Shown: positions 25,828 through 34,590, numbered from the stretch's first letter. The stretch is DNA of 54,412 nucleotides from Bacteroidota bacterium (GCA_947453415.1 CANGGG010000012.1:1-54412), one strand, 5' to 3'. Notes: a model not told the origin generated them from the sequence alone. Translations and numbers: made by a program.

Positions 25828-27795
25828 ATGATCAATAAACAAACCATATTATTCATAATTGTTTTACTATTTTCTTTAAATAATAATAAAATAATTGCAC
25901 AACATTCATGTGCCAATTCAAAAATAAAATCAAGTATTACCAACTTAAGTAAAGCCAATGCTACCAACGAGCAAATGGATTTTATGGAAAAATATGATGT
26001 AATTTTCCATGATTTAAATTTAAATGTAGAACGTACTTCAACCTATATTGCTGGAAGTGTAAAAACAGTGGCCAAATCAAAAATTTCTGCACTCGATACT
26101 TTTATGTTTCAATTGCATGCAAACTTAACTGTTGATTCAGTTTTTGGCTATAAAAATCAAAAATTATCAGTAATCAGACAAGGCGATATTGCTTTAGTTT
26201 TATTGGATTCAGTTTATACTTTTAATCAATTGATAGAAGTAAAAATTTATTATCATGGAACACCGCCAAGTGCTGCAAGTGCAGCCATAGGAAACGGATT
26301 TAGCAATAAAGCATCTCCAACATATTCAAATCAAATTACATGGAGTTTAAGTCAGCCATACAGTGCCTACGAATGGTGGCCTTGTAAGCAATCATTGCAA
26401 GATAAAATTGATTCAGTTTTTATTGCAGTGACCACCGATACTTCCAATAAAGTGGGTTCAAATGGATTGCTAAAAAGCATTACGCCAATGGGAAATGGAA
26501 AACACAAATTTAAGTGGGAAACGCGTTATAAAATGGACTATTATTTAGTAGCAGTTACGGTGGGTCAATACACGGAATATTTGCAATATGCCAAACCCAA
26601 ACAACTAGCTGATAGCATTTTGATTCAACATTATATTTACAATAATCCATTGGCTTATTCAAACAATGCCACAAGCATAAACGCTACAAAATCATTGGTT
26701 GAATTGTTTTCTGATTTGTATGGTTTATATCCTTTTTATAAAGAAAAATACGGACATGTAATGGCACCTTTTTCGGGTGGAATGGAACATCAAACCATGA
26801 CCAGTTTAGGAATATTTAATTTTGGAATTGTAGCCCACGAATTAGCTCATCAATGGTTTGGCGACAATGTAACATGTGCCACATGGAAAGACATTTGGCT
26901 GAACGAAAGTTTTGCTACTTACTCGGAATATATAGCTGCCAAATACCTAACAACGGCAAGTAATACAGCTACGGTTTTAACTACCATGCACAATACTGCA
27001 AAAAAAATTGACGGTTCTGTGTTCTTTACCGATACTGCTGATGTATCAAGAATTTTTTCGAGTGAAATAACCTACAACAAAGGTGGTTCAGCTGTTAGAG
27101 TTTTACATTATTTATTAGGCGATAGTTTGTTCTTTAGAGTATGTAAAACGTATCAAGTTCAGTTTGCCAATGGCAATGCTACTACCAATGATTTAAGACT
27201 TTTGGTAAATAGTTTGTCAGGTAAAAACTATGACTACTTTTTTAATCAATGGATATATGGATTGGGTTACCCAAATTATGCTTTAAAATGGAATCAAATA
27301 GGTAATCAGTTATTCATTAATATTGACCAGAGTAATTTGAAATCTGCCAATAATTTGTTTCAATTGTCATTGCCAATTGTTGTAAAAACAGCCAATAGCG
27401 ACACCACCATTTATGTAATTCAAGGTGACGCAAAAAATAGTTATCTATTTAGTTTAGCCACTCCAATTATATCCGTTGTGTTAGATCCTGAAAATTGGAT
27501 TTTAAAATCGTCAACTGTTACTAAAGATGCAAGTATTGGCAATGAAGAGCACCTATTTTCAAAAGAAAATATAATAGTTTATCCGAATCCAACAAACGGA
27601 AATGTGATGGTGAATACCAATAAAAACGAGACAGTAACACTATTTGTATACAACATGCAGGGAAAATTATGCCTAACAAAAGAATCGTTTAAAAGTGGAG
27701 TTTTGGAAACAAGTATTTTGCAAAAAGGAATTTATTTGTTGGTCATCAAAACCAATGAAGGATTGGTTTATAATGAGAAATTGGTTTTGAATTGA
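25828..27795 (+). CDS. M1-family metallopeptidase with T9SS sorting domain
   Basis: This is a secreted zinc aminopeptidase-like protein. The signal peptide ends near IIAQ. The N-terminal beta domain is followed by the catalytic domain. HELAHQWFGDNVTCATWKDIWLNESFATY carries the HExxH-18-E zinc site, split here as HELAHQ and NESFATY. The substrate-binding loop reads GGMEHQTM where classical members have GxMEN. The candidate transition-state Tyr is in ITYNKGGSAV. The last 75 residues (VYPNPTNGNVMV...GIYLLVIKTNEGLVYNEKLVL) form a T9SS type A sorting domain, so export by SprA is expected. The protein lacks the C-terminal helical domain of large M1 enzymes, which is normal for this subgroup. Confidence 0.9.
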   Translation: MINKQTILFIIVLLFSLNNNKIIAQHSCANSKIKSSITNLSKANATNEQMDFMEKYDVIFHDLNLNVERTSTYIAGSVKTVAKSKISALDTFMFQLHANLTVDSVFGYKNQKLSVIRQGDIALVLLDSVYTFNQLIEVKIYYHGTPPSAASAAIGNGFSNKASPTYSNQITWSLSQPYSAYEWWPCKQSLQDKIDSVFIAVTTDTSNKVGSNGLLKSITPMGNGKHKFKWETRYKMDYYLVAVTVGQYTEYLQYAKPKQLADSILIQHYIYNNPLAYSNNATSINATKSLVELFSDLYGLYPFYKEKYGHVMAPFSGGMEHQTMTSLGIFNFGIVAHELAHQWFGDNVTCATWKDIWLNESFATYSEYIAAKYLTTASNTATVLTTMHNTAKKIDGSVFFTDTADVSRIFSSEITYNKGGSAVRVLHYLLGDSLFFRVCKTYQVQFANGNATTNDLRLLVNSLSGKNYDYFFNQWIYGLGYPNYALKWNQIGNQLFINIDQSNLKSANNLFQLSLPIVVKTANSDTTIYVIQGDAKNSYLFSLATPIISVVLDPENWILKSSTVTKDASIGNEEHLFSKENIIVYPNPTNGNVMVNTNKNETVTLFVYNMQGKLCLTKESFKSGVLETSILQKGIYLLVIKTNEGLVYNEKLVLN

Positions 27796-27831
27796 TAGAA
27801 TGATACGACAATTTTGAGTGGTTTTTTGTGT

Positions 27832-27861
27832 TTTTATTCTAAAATCAATCATTTACATTTG
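27832..27861 (+). promoter_or_regulatory. Candidate promoter of the mntA-hepT pair
   Basis: TACATTTG at 27854-27861 is a perfect TAnnTTTG box 11 bases before the mntA ATG. The -33 element is imperfect (TTTT at 27832-27835, spacing 18; a true TTTG occurs at 27825 with spacing 25). Confidence 0.5.
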
Positions 27862-27872
27862 AATTTTAAATT

Positions 27873-28157
27873 ATGCAATTAGAAGATAGAAATAAAATAA
27901 TTGAGCCAATTAAGAATTTGCTTTTAAAAAGTAACATTACTAAAGCTGCTTTATTTGGTTCATTTGCTCGAAATGAAGATGACTATAATGACATAGATAT
28001 TTTGATTGAAACCAATAATCACACGTTCTTCGATTTGTTAAAACTAGAAACCGAATTAGGTAAATTATTAAATATTAAAGTTGATTTGGTAGAATACAAT
28101 GCTTTGAAAAATTCAATGAAAGAAAGTGTAATCAAGGATTCTATTGTAATTATATGA
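27873..28157 (+). CDS. mntA: MntA-like nucleotidyltransferase antitoxin
   Basis: This minimal nucleotidyltransferase is the antitoxin of a HEPN/MNT system. The motif is LFGSFARNEDDYNDIDILIE at about residues 27-46, giving GS-X9-DxD with Ser30, Asp40 and Asp42. In characterised pairs MntA polyAMPylates a Tyr in the HepT active site and so disarms it. The length of 94 is typical. It overlaps hepT by four bases (ATGA), so the pair is translationally coupled. Confidence 0.88.
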   Translation: MQLEDRNKIIEPIKNLLLKSNITKAALFGSFARNEDDYNDIDILIETNNHTFFDLLKLETELGKLLNIKVDLVEYNALKNSMKESVIKDSIVII

Positions 28158-28492
28158 GCAAAAGAAGTGACCAAGTTTATATTCAAGATATTGCTGAAAG
28201 TATAGATGCAATTTTGAATTATGTAGGAGAAACTACAGAATATGAATATTGTACAAACATGATGATGCAAGATGCCGTTAACAGAAGATTTGAAATAATT
28301 GGGGAAGCGGCAAAAAATATTACCGAAGTTTATAAAAATGAACATCCCCATATTGAATGGCAGTTAATAAAAGCAATGAGAAATAAATTAGCACATGAGT
28401 ATTTTGGAATATCAAATTCCACCATATACAAAACCATTATTGCTGATTTGCCTATTCTAAAAGAAAAAATAGATAAGTTGATTTTGAATTGA
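28154..28492 (+). CDS. hepT: HepT-like HEPN-domain RNase toxin
   Basis: This is an all-helical DUF86/HepT protein. The active-site motif is R76-NKLA-H81-E-Y83, exactly the R-X4-H-X-Y pattern, in which Arg and His cut RNA and Tyr is the AMPylation target of MntA. RRFEIIGEAAKNI near residue 44 is also a family hallmark. The length of 112 is typical. An intrinsic terminator follows, shared with the converging E2 gene. The known members cleave tRNA or mRNA; the target here is unknown. Confidence 0.9.
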   Translation: MSKRSDQVYIQDIAESIDAILNYVGETTEYEYCTNMMMQDAVNRRFEIIGEAAKNITEVYKNEHPHIEWQLIKAMRNKLAHEYFGISNSTIYKTIIADLPILKEKIDKLILN

Positions 28493-28510
28493 TGGAAATT
28501 TAAAAAATAA

Positions 28511-28548
28511 AAAAACCTGCTTCAAAAATCATTGAAGCAGGTTTTTTT
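28511..28548. terminator. Bidirectional intrinsic terminator
   Basis: A long stem AAAAACCTGCTTCA/TGAAGCAGGTTTTT with an 8-base loop lies between hepT and the converging PDH E2 gene. Confidence 0.9.
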
Positions 28549-28567
28549 GTGTATTTACTGATAGTTT

Positions 28568-29812
28568 TTATACCAATAATTTAACTGGATTTTCCAATAA
28601 ATCTTTCAATGTTTGAAGGAAAGCGGAACCAACTGCTCCATCAACTACTCGATGGTCGCAGCTTAAAGTTACTTTCATTACGGTGGCTACTTTCATTTGT
28701 CCATTTTCTACAATCACTGTTTCTTTGCTTCCGCCTACTGCTAAAATACAAGCATCAGGCGCATTAATAATGGCAGTAAATTGGTCAATTCCATACATAC
28801 CTAAATTAGAAATGGTAAAAGTGTTACCTTCAAATTCGGTTGGTTGTAATTTTTTGTTTTTAGCTTTATCGGCCAATTGTTTTACTTCCGCACTGATATG
28901 TGAAAGTGATTTGTTATCGGCAAATTTTACCACAGGAACAATCAATCCATCTTCAATGGCTACTGCTACACCAATATGAATATGGTGATTATATCTAATT
29001 TTATCGCCTAACCAACTTGAGTTAGCCTTAGGATTTTTGCGCAATGAAGCAGCAACTGCTTTTACTATAAAATCGTTCACCGAAATTTTTACATCACCAG
29101 CAGCGTTAATGATTTTGCGAGCGGCATTTACATTATCCATCACAATTTCCATGGTTAGGAAAAAATGTGGTGCTGTAAACAAACTATCGCTTAACCTGCG
29201 AGCAATTACTTTACGCATTTGCGAAACTGGAACTTCATCGTAACTTTCAGTTCCTACTATGGCAGGAATTGAAATCATTGGCGCAGCCACAGTATTATTT
29301 GATGTTTGAGCAGTTGGCGTAAATGTTTCTACATCGCGTTTTACTATTCTTCCACCATCGCCACTACCAGCCACTTGGTTCAATGAAATGCCTTTTTCTT
29401 CTGCTATTTTTTTAGCCAAAGGTGAAGCTTTTACTCTTCCTTCATCGTGAGTATTTGTAACTTCTAATGAAGTTTCAGCTACTGTTTCATTCGTTGCAGT
29501 TGGAGTTTCAGTTTTTGGAGCATCAGCTTTTGCAGGCGCATTAGCATTGCTTAATAAAGCAGAAATATCTTCTCCTTTTTGTCCAACTACAGCTATTAAA
29601 GCATCCACAGGAACACTTCCTCCTGCTTCAATTCCAATATGAAGTAAAGTACCTTTTACAAAATTTTCTAATTCCATGGTAGCTTTATCGGTTTCCACCT
29701 CAGCTAAAATATCACCTGGTTTTATGTCATCGCCCACTTTTTTAAGCCATGATACAATAACACCTTCGGTCATTGTATCGCTCATTTTGGGCATGCGGAT
29801 AGCTTCTGCCAT
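28568..29812 (-). CDS. Pyruvate dehydrogenase E2, dihydrolipoamide acetyltransferase
   Basis: E2 accepts the acetyl group from E1 on a lipoyl arm and passes it to CoA, forming the core of the cytoplasmic PDH complex. The single N-terminal lipoyl domain carries EVETDKATMELENF (lipoyl Lys near residue 44). After an Ala/Thr/Pro linker comes the E3-binding domain ASPLAKKIAEEKGISL...GSGDGGRIVKRDV near residues 131-165. The catalytic domain ends with LSCDHRVVDGAVGSAFL, containing the active His and Asp. At 414 residues with one lipoyl domain it is a standard Bacteroidota form. E1 and E3 are not in the window. A TTATTTTCGC sequence upstream (about 29838-29847) may be its -7 element. Confidence 0.92.
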   Translation of the reverse strand: MAEAIRMPKMSDTMTEGVIVSWLKKVGDDIKPGDILAEVETDKATMELENFVKGTLLHIGIEAGGSVPVDALIAVVGQKGEDISALLSNANAPAKADAPKTETPTATNETVAETSLEVTNTHDEGRVKASPLAKKIAEEKGISLNQVAGSGDGGRIVKRDVETFTPTAQTSNNTVAAPMISIPAIVGTESYDEVPVSQMRKVIARRLSDSLFTAPHFFLTMEIVMDNVNAARKIINAAGDVKISVNDFIVKAVAASLRKNPKANSSWLGDKIRYNHHIHIGVAVAIEDGLIVPVVKFADNKSLSHISAEVKQLADKAKNKKLQPTEFEGNTFTISNLGMYGIDQFTAIINAPDACILAVGGSKETVIVENGQMKVATVMKVTLSCDHRVVDGAVGSAFLQTLKDLLENPVKLLV

Positions 29813-30008
29813 TTATTTTATATAATTATTTTATTTGTTGCGAAAATAACATTTGCTGTGATATATACCAATGGTAAATAAAATTGCAAAAAAAAACTTT
29901 GCTGCTAGTATTTTTAAATCGGTATTTCAGTTTGTTTTCTGCCCCACAGATTAATATGAAAACAGCGGGAAAATCTGCGAATATCTGCGAAATTTGTGGG
30001 AAATAAAT

Positions 30009-31013
30009 TTAAACTGTTAGCAAACTACAGCCTCTCACATCACTATAATCAATCCTTCCAAGCACTTCAAATTGATTTTTTTCATTTGAAGAAGGGATTA
30101 TTTTTCCAATATCTTGTGTTTGAATAAAGCAACATGAATTAATATTTGCTAAATCTATTACATTGATAACACCACTTTTGTTTTGGTTTACAAAACTAAA
30201 AGGATCTGTATTATCACTAATTTTTATTTTCATCCAAGGGGCACATTCAAATATTCCATCGCCATAGCTGTATGCCTGACTTAATAACTCTGTCATGCCA
30301 TATTCCGAATGAATTTTATTTACTCCAAAACCATTTTGTAAAATTGCATGAATTTCTGATCGAATCATTTCTTTTTTTCTTCCTTTCATTCCGCCAGTTT
30401 CCATCACTATTAATTCTGGAAAATTTATTTGAAATTCATGTGCAAAATCCAATAATCCAAAAGTTGCACCTAGTAGAATTGTTTTTTGATTTTTTGATTT
30501 TAGTTCATTCAAAACATCAAATAATTGTGCATGATTGTGCAAATAAAAATTACTTAATGAATGTTCACTTGCTTTTATTAATTCGTCACACATCAAAATC
30601 AATGAGGAGCCATTTCGTTCCAAATAGGAGGGTAGTAATGCTAAAAAACAGTAATCTTTTATGGGTCCGTAAAAAATTTCGAATGCTGTAAAAAACGATT
30701 TTTGGTAAATTGTTAAGTCAGTTACAAAGTGTTTGCTTTCGCCTTGTCCGCTTGTACTACTGCTATAAAATACTATTTCTTCATTGGCAGCGCCACAAAT
30801 AATTTTTTTAGATTTAAAAAACTGAATGGGTAAAAAAGGTATTTGTGCTAAATTGGTAACGCTTTTATTATGGAATATATTATTAAGTTTGCAATATTGT
30901 TGGTAAACTAAATTAGTGTTGAATTGGTAAGCAAATGCTTGCAATGCTAGTTCATCAAAATTATTAATATTTGATTTGAAAATGGATTTTATAAAATCGT
31001 TTGTATGGAACAT
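30009..31013 (-). CDS. LuxE-like acyl-protein synthetase
   Basis: The protein belongs to the LuxE/acyl-protein synthetase group of adenylating enzymes (fatty acid to acyl-AMP, then to a protein thiol). Seen are the ATP-loop-like FYSSSTSGQGESKHF, a GGMKGRKKEMIRSE segment and HSEYGMTELLSQAYS near the adenylation core. The end GRIDYSDVRGCSLL resembles the usual LuxE end. Bacteroidota have many such genes without lux partners, some in polysaccharide or lipid-modification clusters. I start it at ATG 31013 (MFHTNDFIKS), where family members usually begin. A start 99 bases upstream would overlap the whole leader of the opposite gene. The chosen ATG overlaps the divergent start codon at 31012 (CATG). 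Confidence 0.75.
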   Translation of the reverse strand: MFHTNDFIKSIFKSNINNFDELALQAFAYQFNTNLVYQQYCKLNNIFHNKSVTNLAQIPFLPIQFFKSKKIICGAANEEIVFYSSSTSGQGESKHFVTDLTIYQKSFFTAFEIFYGPIKDYCFLALLPSYLERNGSSLILMCDELIKASEHSLSNFYLHNHAQLFDVLNELKSKNQKTILLGATFGLLDFAHEFQINFPELIVMETGGMKGRKKEMIRSEIHAILQNGFGVNKIHSEYGMTELLSQAYSYGDGIFECAPWMKIKISDNTDPFSFVNQNKSGVINVIDLANINSCCFIQTQDIGKIIPSSNEKNQFEVLGRIDYSDVRGCSLLTV

Positions 31014-31560
31014 GAATGGCAAAATTGCTTTTGTGTTTATTGTTTTTTTATTGCTGCTTAACAGCTGCAAAGAAAATGAAATATATGCTAACATTCCGCT
31101 TATTGAATACAAAAGAGTTTATTTTTTGCAAAGTGACGGAAAAGACTCTTTAATGAAATTAGTTTTTTCGTTCAAAGATGGAGATGGAGATATTGGCTTT
31201 GCTGATGCTGACACTTCTGCACCTTTTAACCCATTATTTGATTCAGATGGAAAGTTGTTAAACAAGTATTATTATAACTGTTATGTTGAATATAAAGAGA
31301 AAATAGATGGTGTTTATTGGCCATATATTCCTCCAGGAAAAACCGATACTTTTTGTTATAAATTTAGGGTTCAAAATTTAACACCTGAAGGCCGACATAA
31401 AGCCATTAGGGGTGAATTAGAAATGGATATAAATATTAGTGATGGGCAGCGACTTTCTATGTTTGATACCGATACCATTATATATAATATTTATATATAT
31501 GATAGAGCACTTAATAGGAGCAATATAATAGAAACGCCCCCAATAGTTTGGAGGCGTTAA
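31012..31560 (+). CDS. Lipoprotein of unknown function
   Basis: From ATG 31012 the protein begins MNGKIAFVFIVFLLLLNSCK, a short lipoprotein leader with the lipobox Cys at residue 19. The remaining 160 residues hold a short acidic calcium-loop-like stretch, FKDGDGDIGFADAD, and strand-rich sequence ending in a MDINISDGQR segment. I do not recognise a named family, although GDGDIGF followed by DTSAPFNPLFD is common in Bacteroidota surface lipoproteins. An in-frame ATG at 30976 is less likely because it would put 12 polar residues before the leader. A hairpin (aacgccccc/ggaggcgtt, 31532-31557) covers the last codons but has no T run. Confidence 0.72.
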   Translation: MNGKIAFVFIVFLLLLNSCKENEIYANIPLIEYKRVYFLQSDGKDSLMKLVFSFKDGDGDIGFADADTSAPFNPLFDSDGKLLNKYYYNCYVEYKEKIDGVYWPYIPPGKTDTFCYKFRVQNLTPEGRHKAIRGELEMDINISDGQRLSMFDTDTIIYNIYIYDRALNRSNIIETPPIVWRR

Positions 31561-31584
31561 TTTAAATAAGAAATTTTTTATTGA

Positions 31585-31842
31585 TTAAAAATCGTCATCG
31601 TCATCATCATCTTCGTCATCAAAATCTTCGAATGATGCAGGTTCTTTTACATTAATTTCAGTAATGTCGTCATCGAAATCTCCATCAATGTCATCGTCTT
31701 CTGTAATGTCTAAGTCGTCATCATCATCAAAATCATCATCATCGTCCGATTTTTTTGAAGCACGTGGGGCTGTGTTTAAAGTGTTTGCTCTGCCTGCCGC
31801 TGGTTTTGCAATTGTTTTTGCAGCTACTGAATTTAGTTTCAT
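31585..31842 (-). CDS. Small protein with basic N-terminus and poly-Asp tail
   Basis: It is 85 residues long. The first 33 are Lys/Arg/Ala-rich (MKLNSVAAKTIAKPAAGRAN). The rest is almost entirely Asp and Glu with a few Phe and Ile, ending DDDDDDDF. No domain is recognised. Similar short acidic proteins are found in Bacteroidota, and the highly acidic tail could bind cations or a basic partner. The gene is AT-poor only because of repeated GAT/GAC codons. The frame is long for such a low-complexity stretch, and the ATG has ample room upstream, so I think it is real, but the evidence is modest. Confidence 0.6.
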   Translation of the reverse strand: MKLNSVAAKTIAKPAAGRANTLNTAPRASKKSDDDDDFDDDDDLDITEDDDIDGDFDDDITEINVKEPASFEDFDDEDDDDDDDF

Positions 31843-32043
31843 ATTAAGTGAAATTTATAAATAAAAATTGGTTTTTACTAGTTTGGTTTGTTAACTAATT
31901 GTTACAGCAAATAAATTAGTAGTTTGTCTAAAATCAAACATAAAAATTATTTTTTTTAAAACTTTTTTTATTGCATTTATTCAAAAAAAAGCAGTAGCAA
32001 CTTTTTTGCCTTATTCAAAGGTTTTTTTATCAAAAAACTGACG

Positions 32044-32946
32044 TTAATCAAATAAATCGACTGCGGCTTTAAAAGTATTACAATGTGCATTTACAATATC
32101 TGAAATTTTTGGTGAGTAACCTCCTCCCATTGCGCAAGCAATAGACACTTTATGTTTTTTACACAATTCAAAAACAAAAATATCTCTTAGTTTACATGCT
32201 GATATACTAATATTTAATTTACCATATTTATCAGTTGATAAAATATCTACGCCACATAAATAAAAAACAAAATCGGGTTCATGCTTTTTAAATACTTCCG
32301 ATAAATTATTTTGCATCAGCAATAAATATTCATCATCATTTATTCCGTCAGGTAATTCAATATCCAAATCCGATATTTCTTTATGGAATGGATAATTGTT
32401 TTTTCCGTGCATACTAAAAGTAAAAACATTTTTATTGTTTTGAAAAATTTGTGCAGTTCCATTTCCTTGGTGAACATCCAAATCAACAATAAGAATTCGT
32501 TCTGCAAGTTTGTTTTTTAACAAATAATTGGCAGCTATAGCCATGTCGTTTAACATACAAAAACCTTCGCCTTTATTGGAAAATGCATGGTGTGTGCCTC
32601 CGGCAATATTCATGGCACAACCAAATTGCAAAGCATACAAAGCACAATCAATGGTTCCTTGCATAATGGTAATTTCTCGAGTTATTAATTTTGACGATAG
32701 GGGAAAACCAATCCTACGCATTTCACTTTCTGTGAGTTTTAATTGGTTTAAATTTTTCCAATAATTATAATCATGCGTTAGCAAAATATTTTCTTCCGAA
32801 CATTCATTTGGTTCAAATAAATTTTCATTGCTAATAATTCCTTCATATAATAATTGTTTTGGAATTAATTCATATTTAAGCATAGGAAACCTATGTCCTT
32901 CAGGTAAAGGATGTTGGTAAATTTCTTTATAAGCAATTTTTAACAT
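32044..32946 (-). CDS. Histone-deacetylase-fold (AcuC/APAH-like) deacetylase
   Basis: This zinc amidohydrolase of the HDAC superfamily removes acyl groups from proteins, polyamines or acetoin-pathway enzymes in different branches. Key motifs are NIAGGTHHAF with the tandem His, EGFCMLNDMAIAANYLL, VDLDVHQGNGT with metal-binding Asp and His, and YLCGVDIL with the third metal ligand Asp. GGGYSP near the end corresponds to the usual GGG.Y catalytic Tyr region. I start it at ATG 32946 (MLKIAYKEIY), giving 300 residues, since the upstream extension overlaps the divergent pnt leader. It is divergent from the transhydrogenase genes. Confidence 0.85.
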   Translation of the reverse strand: MLKIAYKEIYQHPLPEGHRFPMLKYELIPKQLLYEGIISNENLFEPNECSEENILLTHDYNYWKNLNQLKLTESEMRRIGFPLSSKLITREITIMQGTIDCALYALQFGCAMNIAGGTHHAFSNKGEGFCMLNDMAIAANYLLKNKLAERILIVDLDVHQGNGTAQIFQNNKNVFTFSMHGKNNYPFHKEISDLDIELPDGINDDEYLLLMQNNLSEVFKKHEPDFVFYLCGVDILSTDKYGKLNISISACKLRDIFVFELCKKHKVSIACAMGGGYSPKISDIVNAHCNTFKAAVDLFD

Positions 32947-33055
32947 TTTAAAGTAGGAAGTCTTTTTTAAATATGATTTTATGTATGATTGCAATAAAAG
33001 CAATCAAGAATTCAAAAAAACATTTATTTTGCCAAAAAATAAAATAATAACTACA

Positions 33056-34156
33056 GTGAATATAGCAGTATTAAAGGAAACCCGTGAAGGTGAAAACAGA
33101 GTAGCTTTAACTCCAGCAGTTTGCACTCAATTAATAAAACAAGGTTACGAATGTTTGGTTGAAAACAATGCCGGTTACCAATCTAACTTTAGCAATGATG
33201 CATATATCAATGTAGGTTGTAAAATTGTTTCAAAAGAAGAAGCGTTGTTAAAAGCTAATATATTAGCAAAAGTAAATGCTCCAAATGATGAAGAAATTAA
33301 TAGTATGCAAGCAGGCTCAGCTTGCATTTCGTTTTTATATGCAGCCAATAATCCAGAGTTAATTCAGAAACTTGCTGCTAAAAACATCAGTGCTTTTAGC
33401 ATGGATGCCATTCCTCGAATTTCGAGAGCGCAAAACATGGATGCTTTAAGTTCTCAAGCTAACTTAGCGGGTTACAAAGCAGTAGTTTTGGGTGCTTCAC
33501 AATTAGGGAAAATATTTCCATTATTAATGACTTCGGCTGGAACAATTACTCCTTCTAGGGTGTTAATTTATGGTGCTGGTGTAGCAGGATTGCAAGCTAT
33601 TGCAACGGCAAAAAGATTAGGTGCCATTGTAGAATGTACCGATGTAAGACCAGAAACCAAAGAACAAATTGAAAGTTTAGGCGGAAAATTTATTGAGGTA
33701 AAAGACGCAGAAGCAGCAAAAGTAGAAGGCGGATATGCCAAAGAAGTTTCGGCCGATTATTTACAAAAACAAAAAGAAGCGGTGAACAAAAGTTTGTTCA
33801 TGGCCGATTTAGTTATAACAACTGCTTTGGTAATGGGCAAAAAAGCGCCTGTATTAATTACTGAAGATCAAGTAAAACAAATGAAATTGGGTGCTGTAAT
33901 AGTTGATATGGCAGTAGAACAAGGTGGAAATTGCGAATTGAGTGAATTAAATAAAACAGTAGTAAAACATGGTGTAAATTTAATTGGTCAAAGTAACTTG
34001 CCAAGTACTTTACCTCAAAATGCCAGTGAATTATATGCTAAAAACATTCAAAATTTGTTAACACATTTGGCTACCAAAGATGGTTTTAAATGGGAAATGG
34101 AAGAAGAAATTACCAAAGGAACTTTGATTACTAAAGATGGGGTGATATTGAAGTAA
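33056..34156 (+). CDS. pntAA: NAD(P) transhydrogenase subunit alpha part 1 (PntAA)
   Basis: The NAD(H)-binding domain I of proton-translocating transhydrogenase is cytoplasmic. The start is taken as GTG 33056, giving the standard VNIAVLKETREGENRVALTP opening. Upstream in-frame codons encode a polar stretch unlike the family. The NAD-binding Rossmann segment is VLIYGAGVAGLQAIATAKRLGA with ECTDVRPETKEQIESLGGKF, and a DMAVEQGGNCELS loop follows. The length of 366 fits the split (three-gene) type. It is followed by a four-helix-bundle gene before pntAB. Confidence 0.92.
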   Translation: MNIAVLKETREGENRVALTPAVCTQLIKQGYECLVENNAGYQSNFSNDAYINVGCKIVSKEEALLKANILAKVNAPNDEEINSMQAGSACISFLYAANNPELIQKLAAKNISAFSMDAIPRISRAQNMDALSSQANLAGYKAVVLGASQLGKIFPLLMTSAGTITPSRVLIYGAGVAGLQAIATAKRLGAIVECTDVRPETKEQIESLGGKFIEVKDAEAAKVEGGYAKEVSADYLQKQKEAVNKSLFMADLVITTALVMGKKAPVLITEDQVKQMKLGAVIVDMAVEQGGNCELSELNKTVVKHGVNLIGQSNLPSTLPQNASELYAKNIQNLLTHLATKDGFKWEMEEEITKGTLITKDGVILK

Positions 34157-34214
34157 TTTTTTTCAATTTATAGATTTTGAGATTTTTCGAATTATTGATT
34201 TAACTATTAAGAAA

Positions 34215-34586
34215 ATGATGAATAATGAAAAAATGACTGCCGATAAATTGAAATTAAGAACAAAAAATTTTGCTGTTGAAATAGTTAAGTATTATAGAAA
34301 TTTACCAAAAACAGAGGAAGCGAAAATTATTGGAAAACAGTTACTTCGTTCTGCAACATCAGTAGCGGCAAATTACAGAGCAGTTTGTAGAGCAAGATCT
34401 GATGCTGAGTTTTTTGCTAAGTTAAGTATTGTTGTAGAAGAAGCTGACGAAACTTTATTGTGGTTAGAAATAATAATAGAATCTGAATTAATAAAAGACG
34501 ACAAAACAAAGCAATTATACCAAGAAGCTCTTGAAATATTATCAATTATGGCTGCTTCAAGAAAAACAATGAAATTAAACAAATAA
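34215..34586 (+). CDS. Four-helix bundle protein (S23 / 23S rRNA intervening-sequence type)
   Basis: The 123-residue all-helical protein has the hallmark QLLRSATSVAANYRAVCRAR near residues 47-66, and FAKLSIVVEEADETLLWLEII. Proteins of this family were first seen encoded in intervening sequences of 23S rRNA genes and form small helical oligomers; their function is unknown. It sits between pntAA and pntAB, 58 bases after one and 62 before the other, and splits a normally compact operon. A tandem 16-bp direct repeat (aaatcaacaaatctct, 34591-34622) follows its stop. A broken second member lies between pntAB and pntB. Confidence 0.88.
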   Translation: MMNNEKMTADKLKLRTKNFAVEIVKYYRNLPKTEEAKIIGKQLLRSATSVAANYRAVCRARSDAEFFAKLSIVVEEADETLLWLEIIIESELIKDDKTKQLYQEALEILSIMAASRKTMKLNK

Positions 34587-34590
34587 TATA

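Noticed and set aside
30272-30691. Open frame of 139 codons on the plus strand inside the LuxE-like gene
   Set aside because: Antisense shadow; the LuxE motifs are on the other strand.
31532-31557. Hairpin at the end of the lipoprotein gene as terminator
   Set aside because: It has one imperfect pair, overlaps the last codons and is not followed by a T run; possible but not supported.
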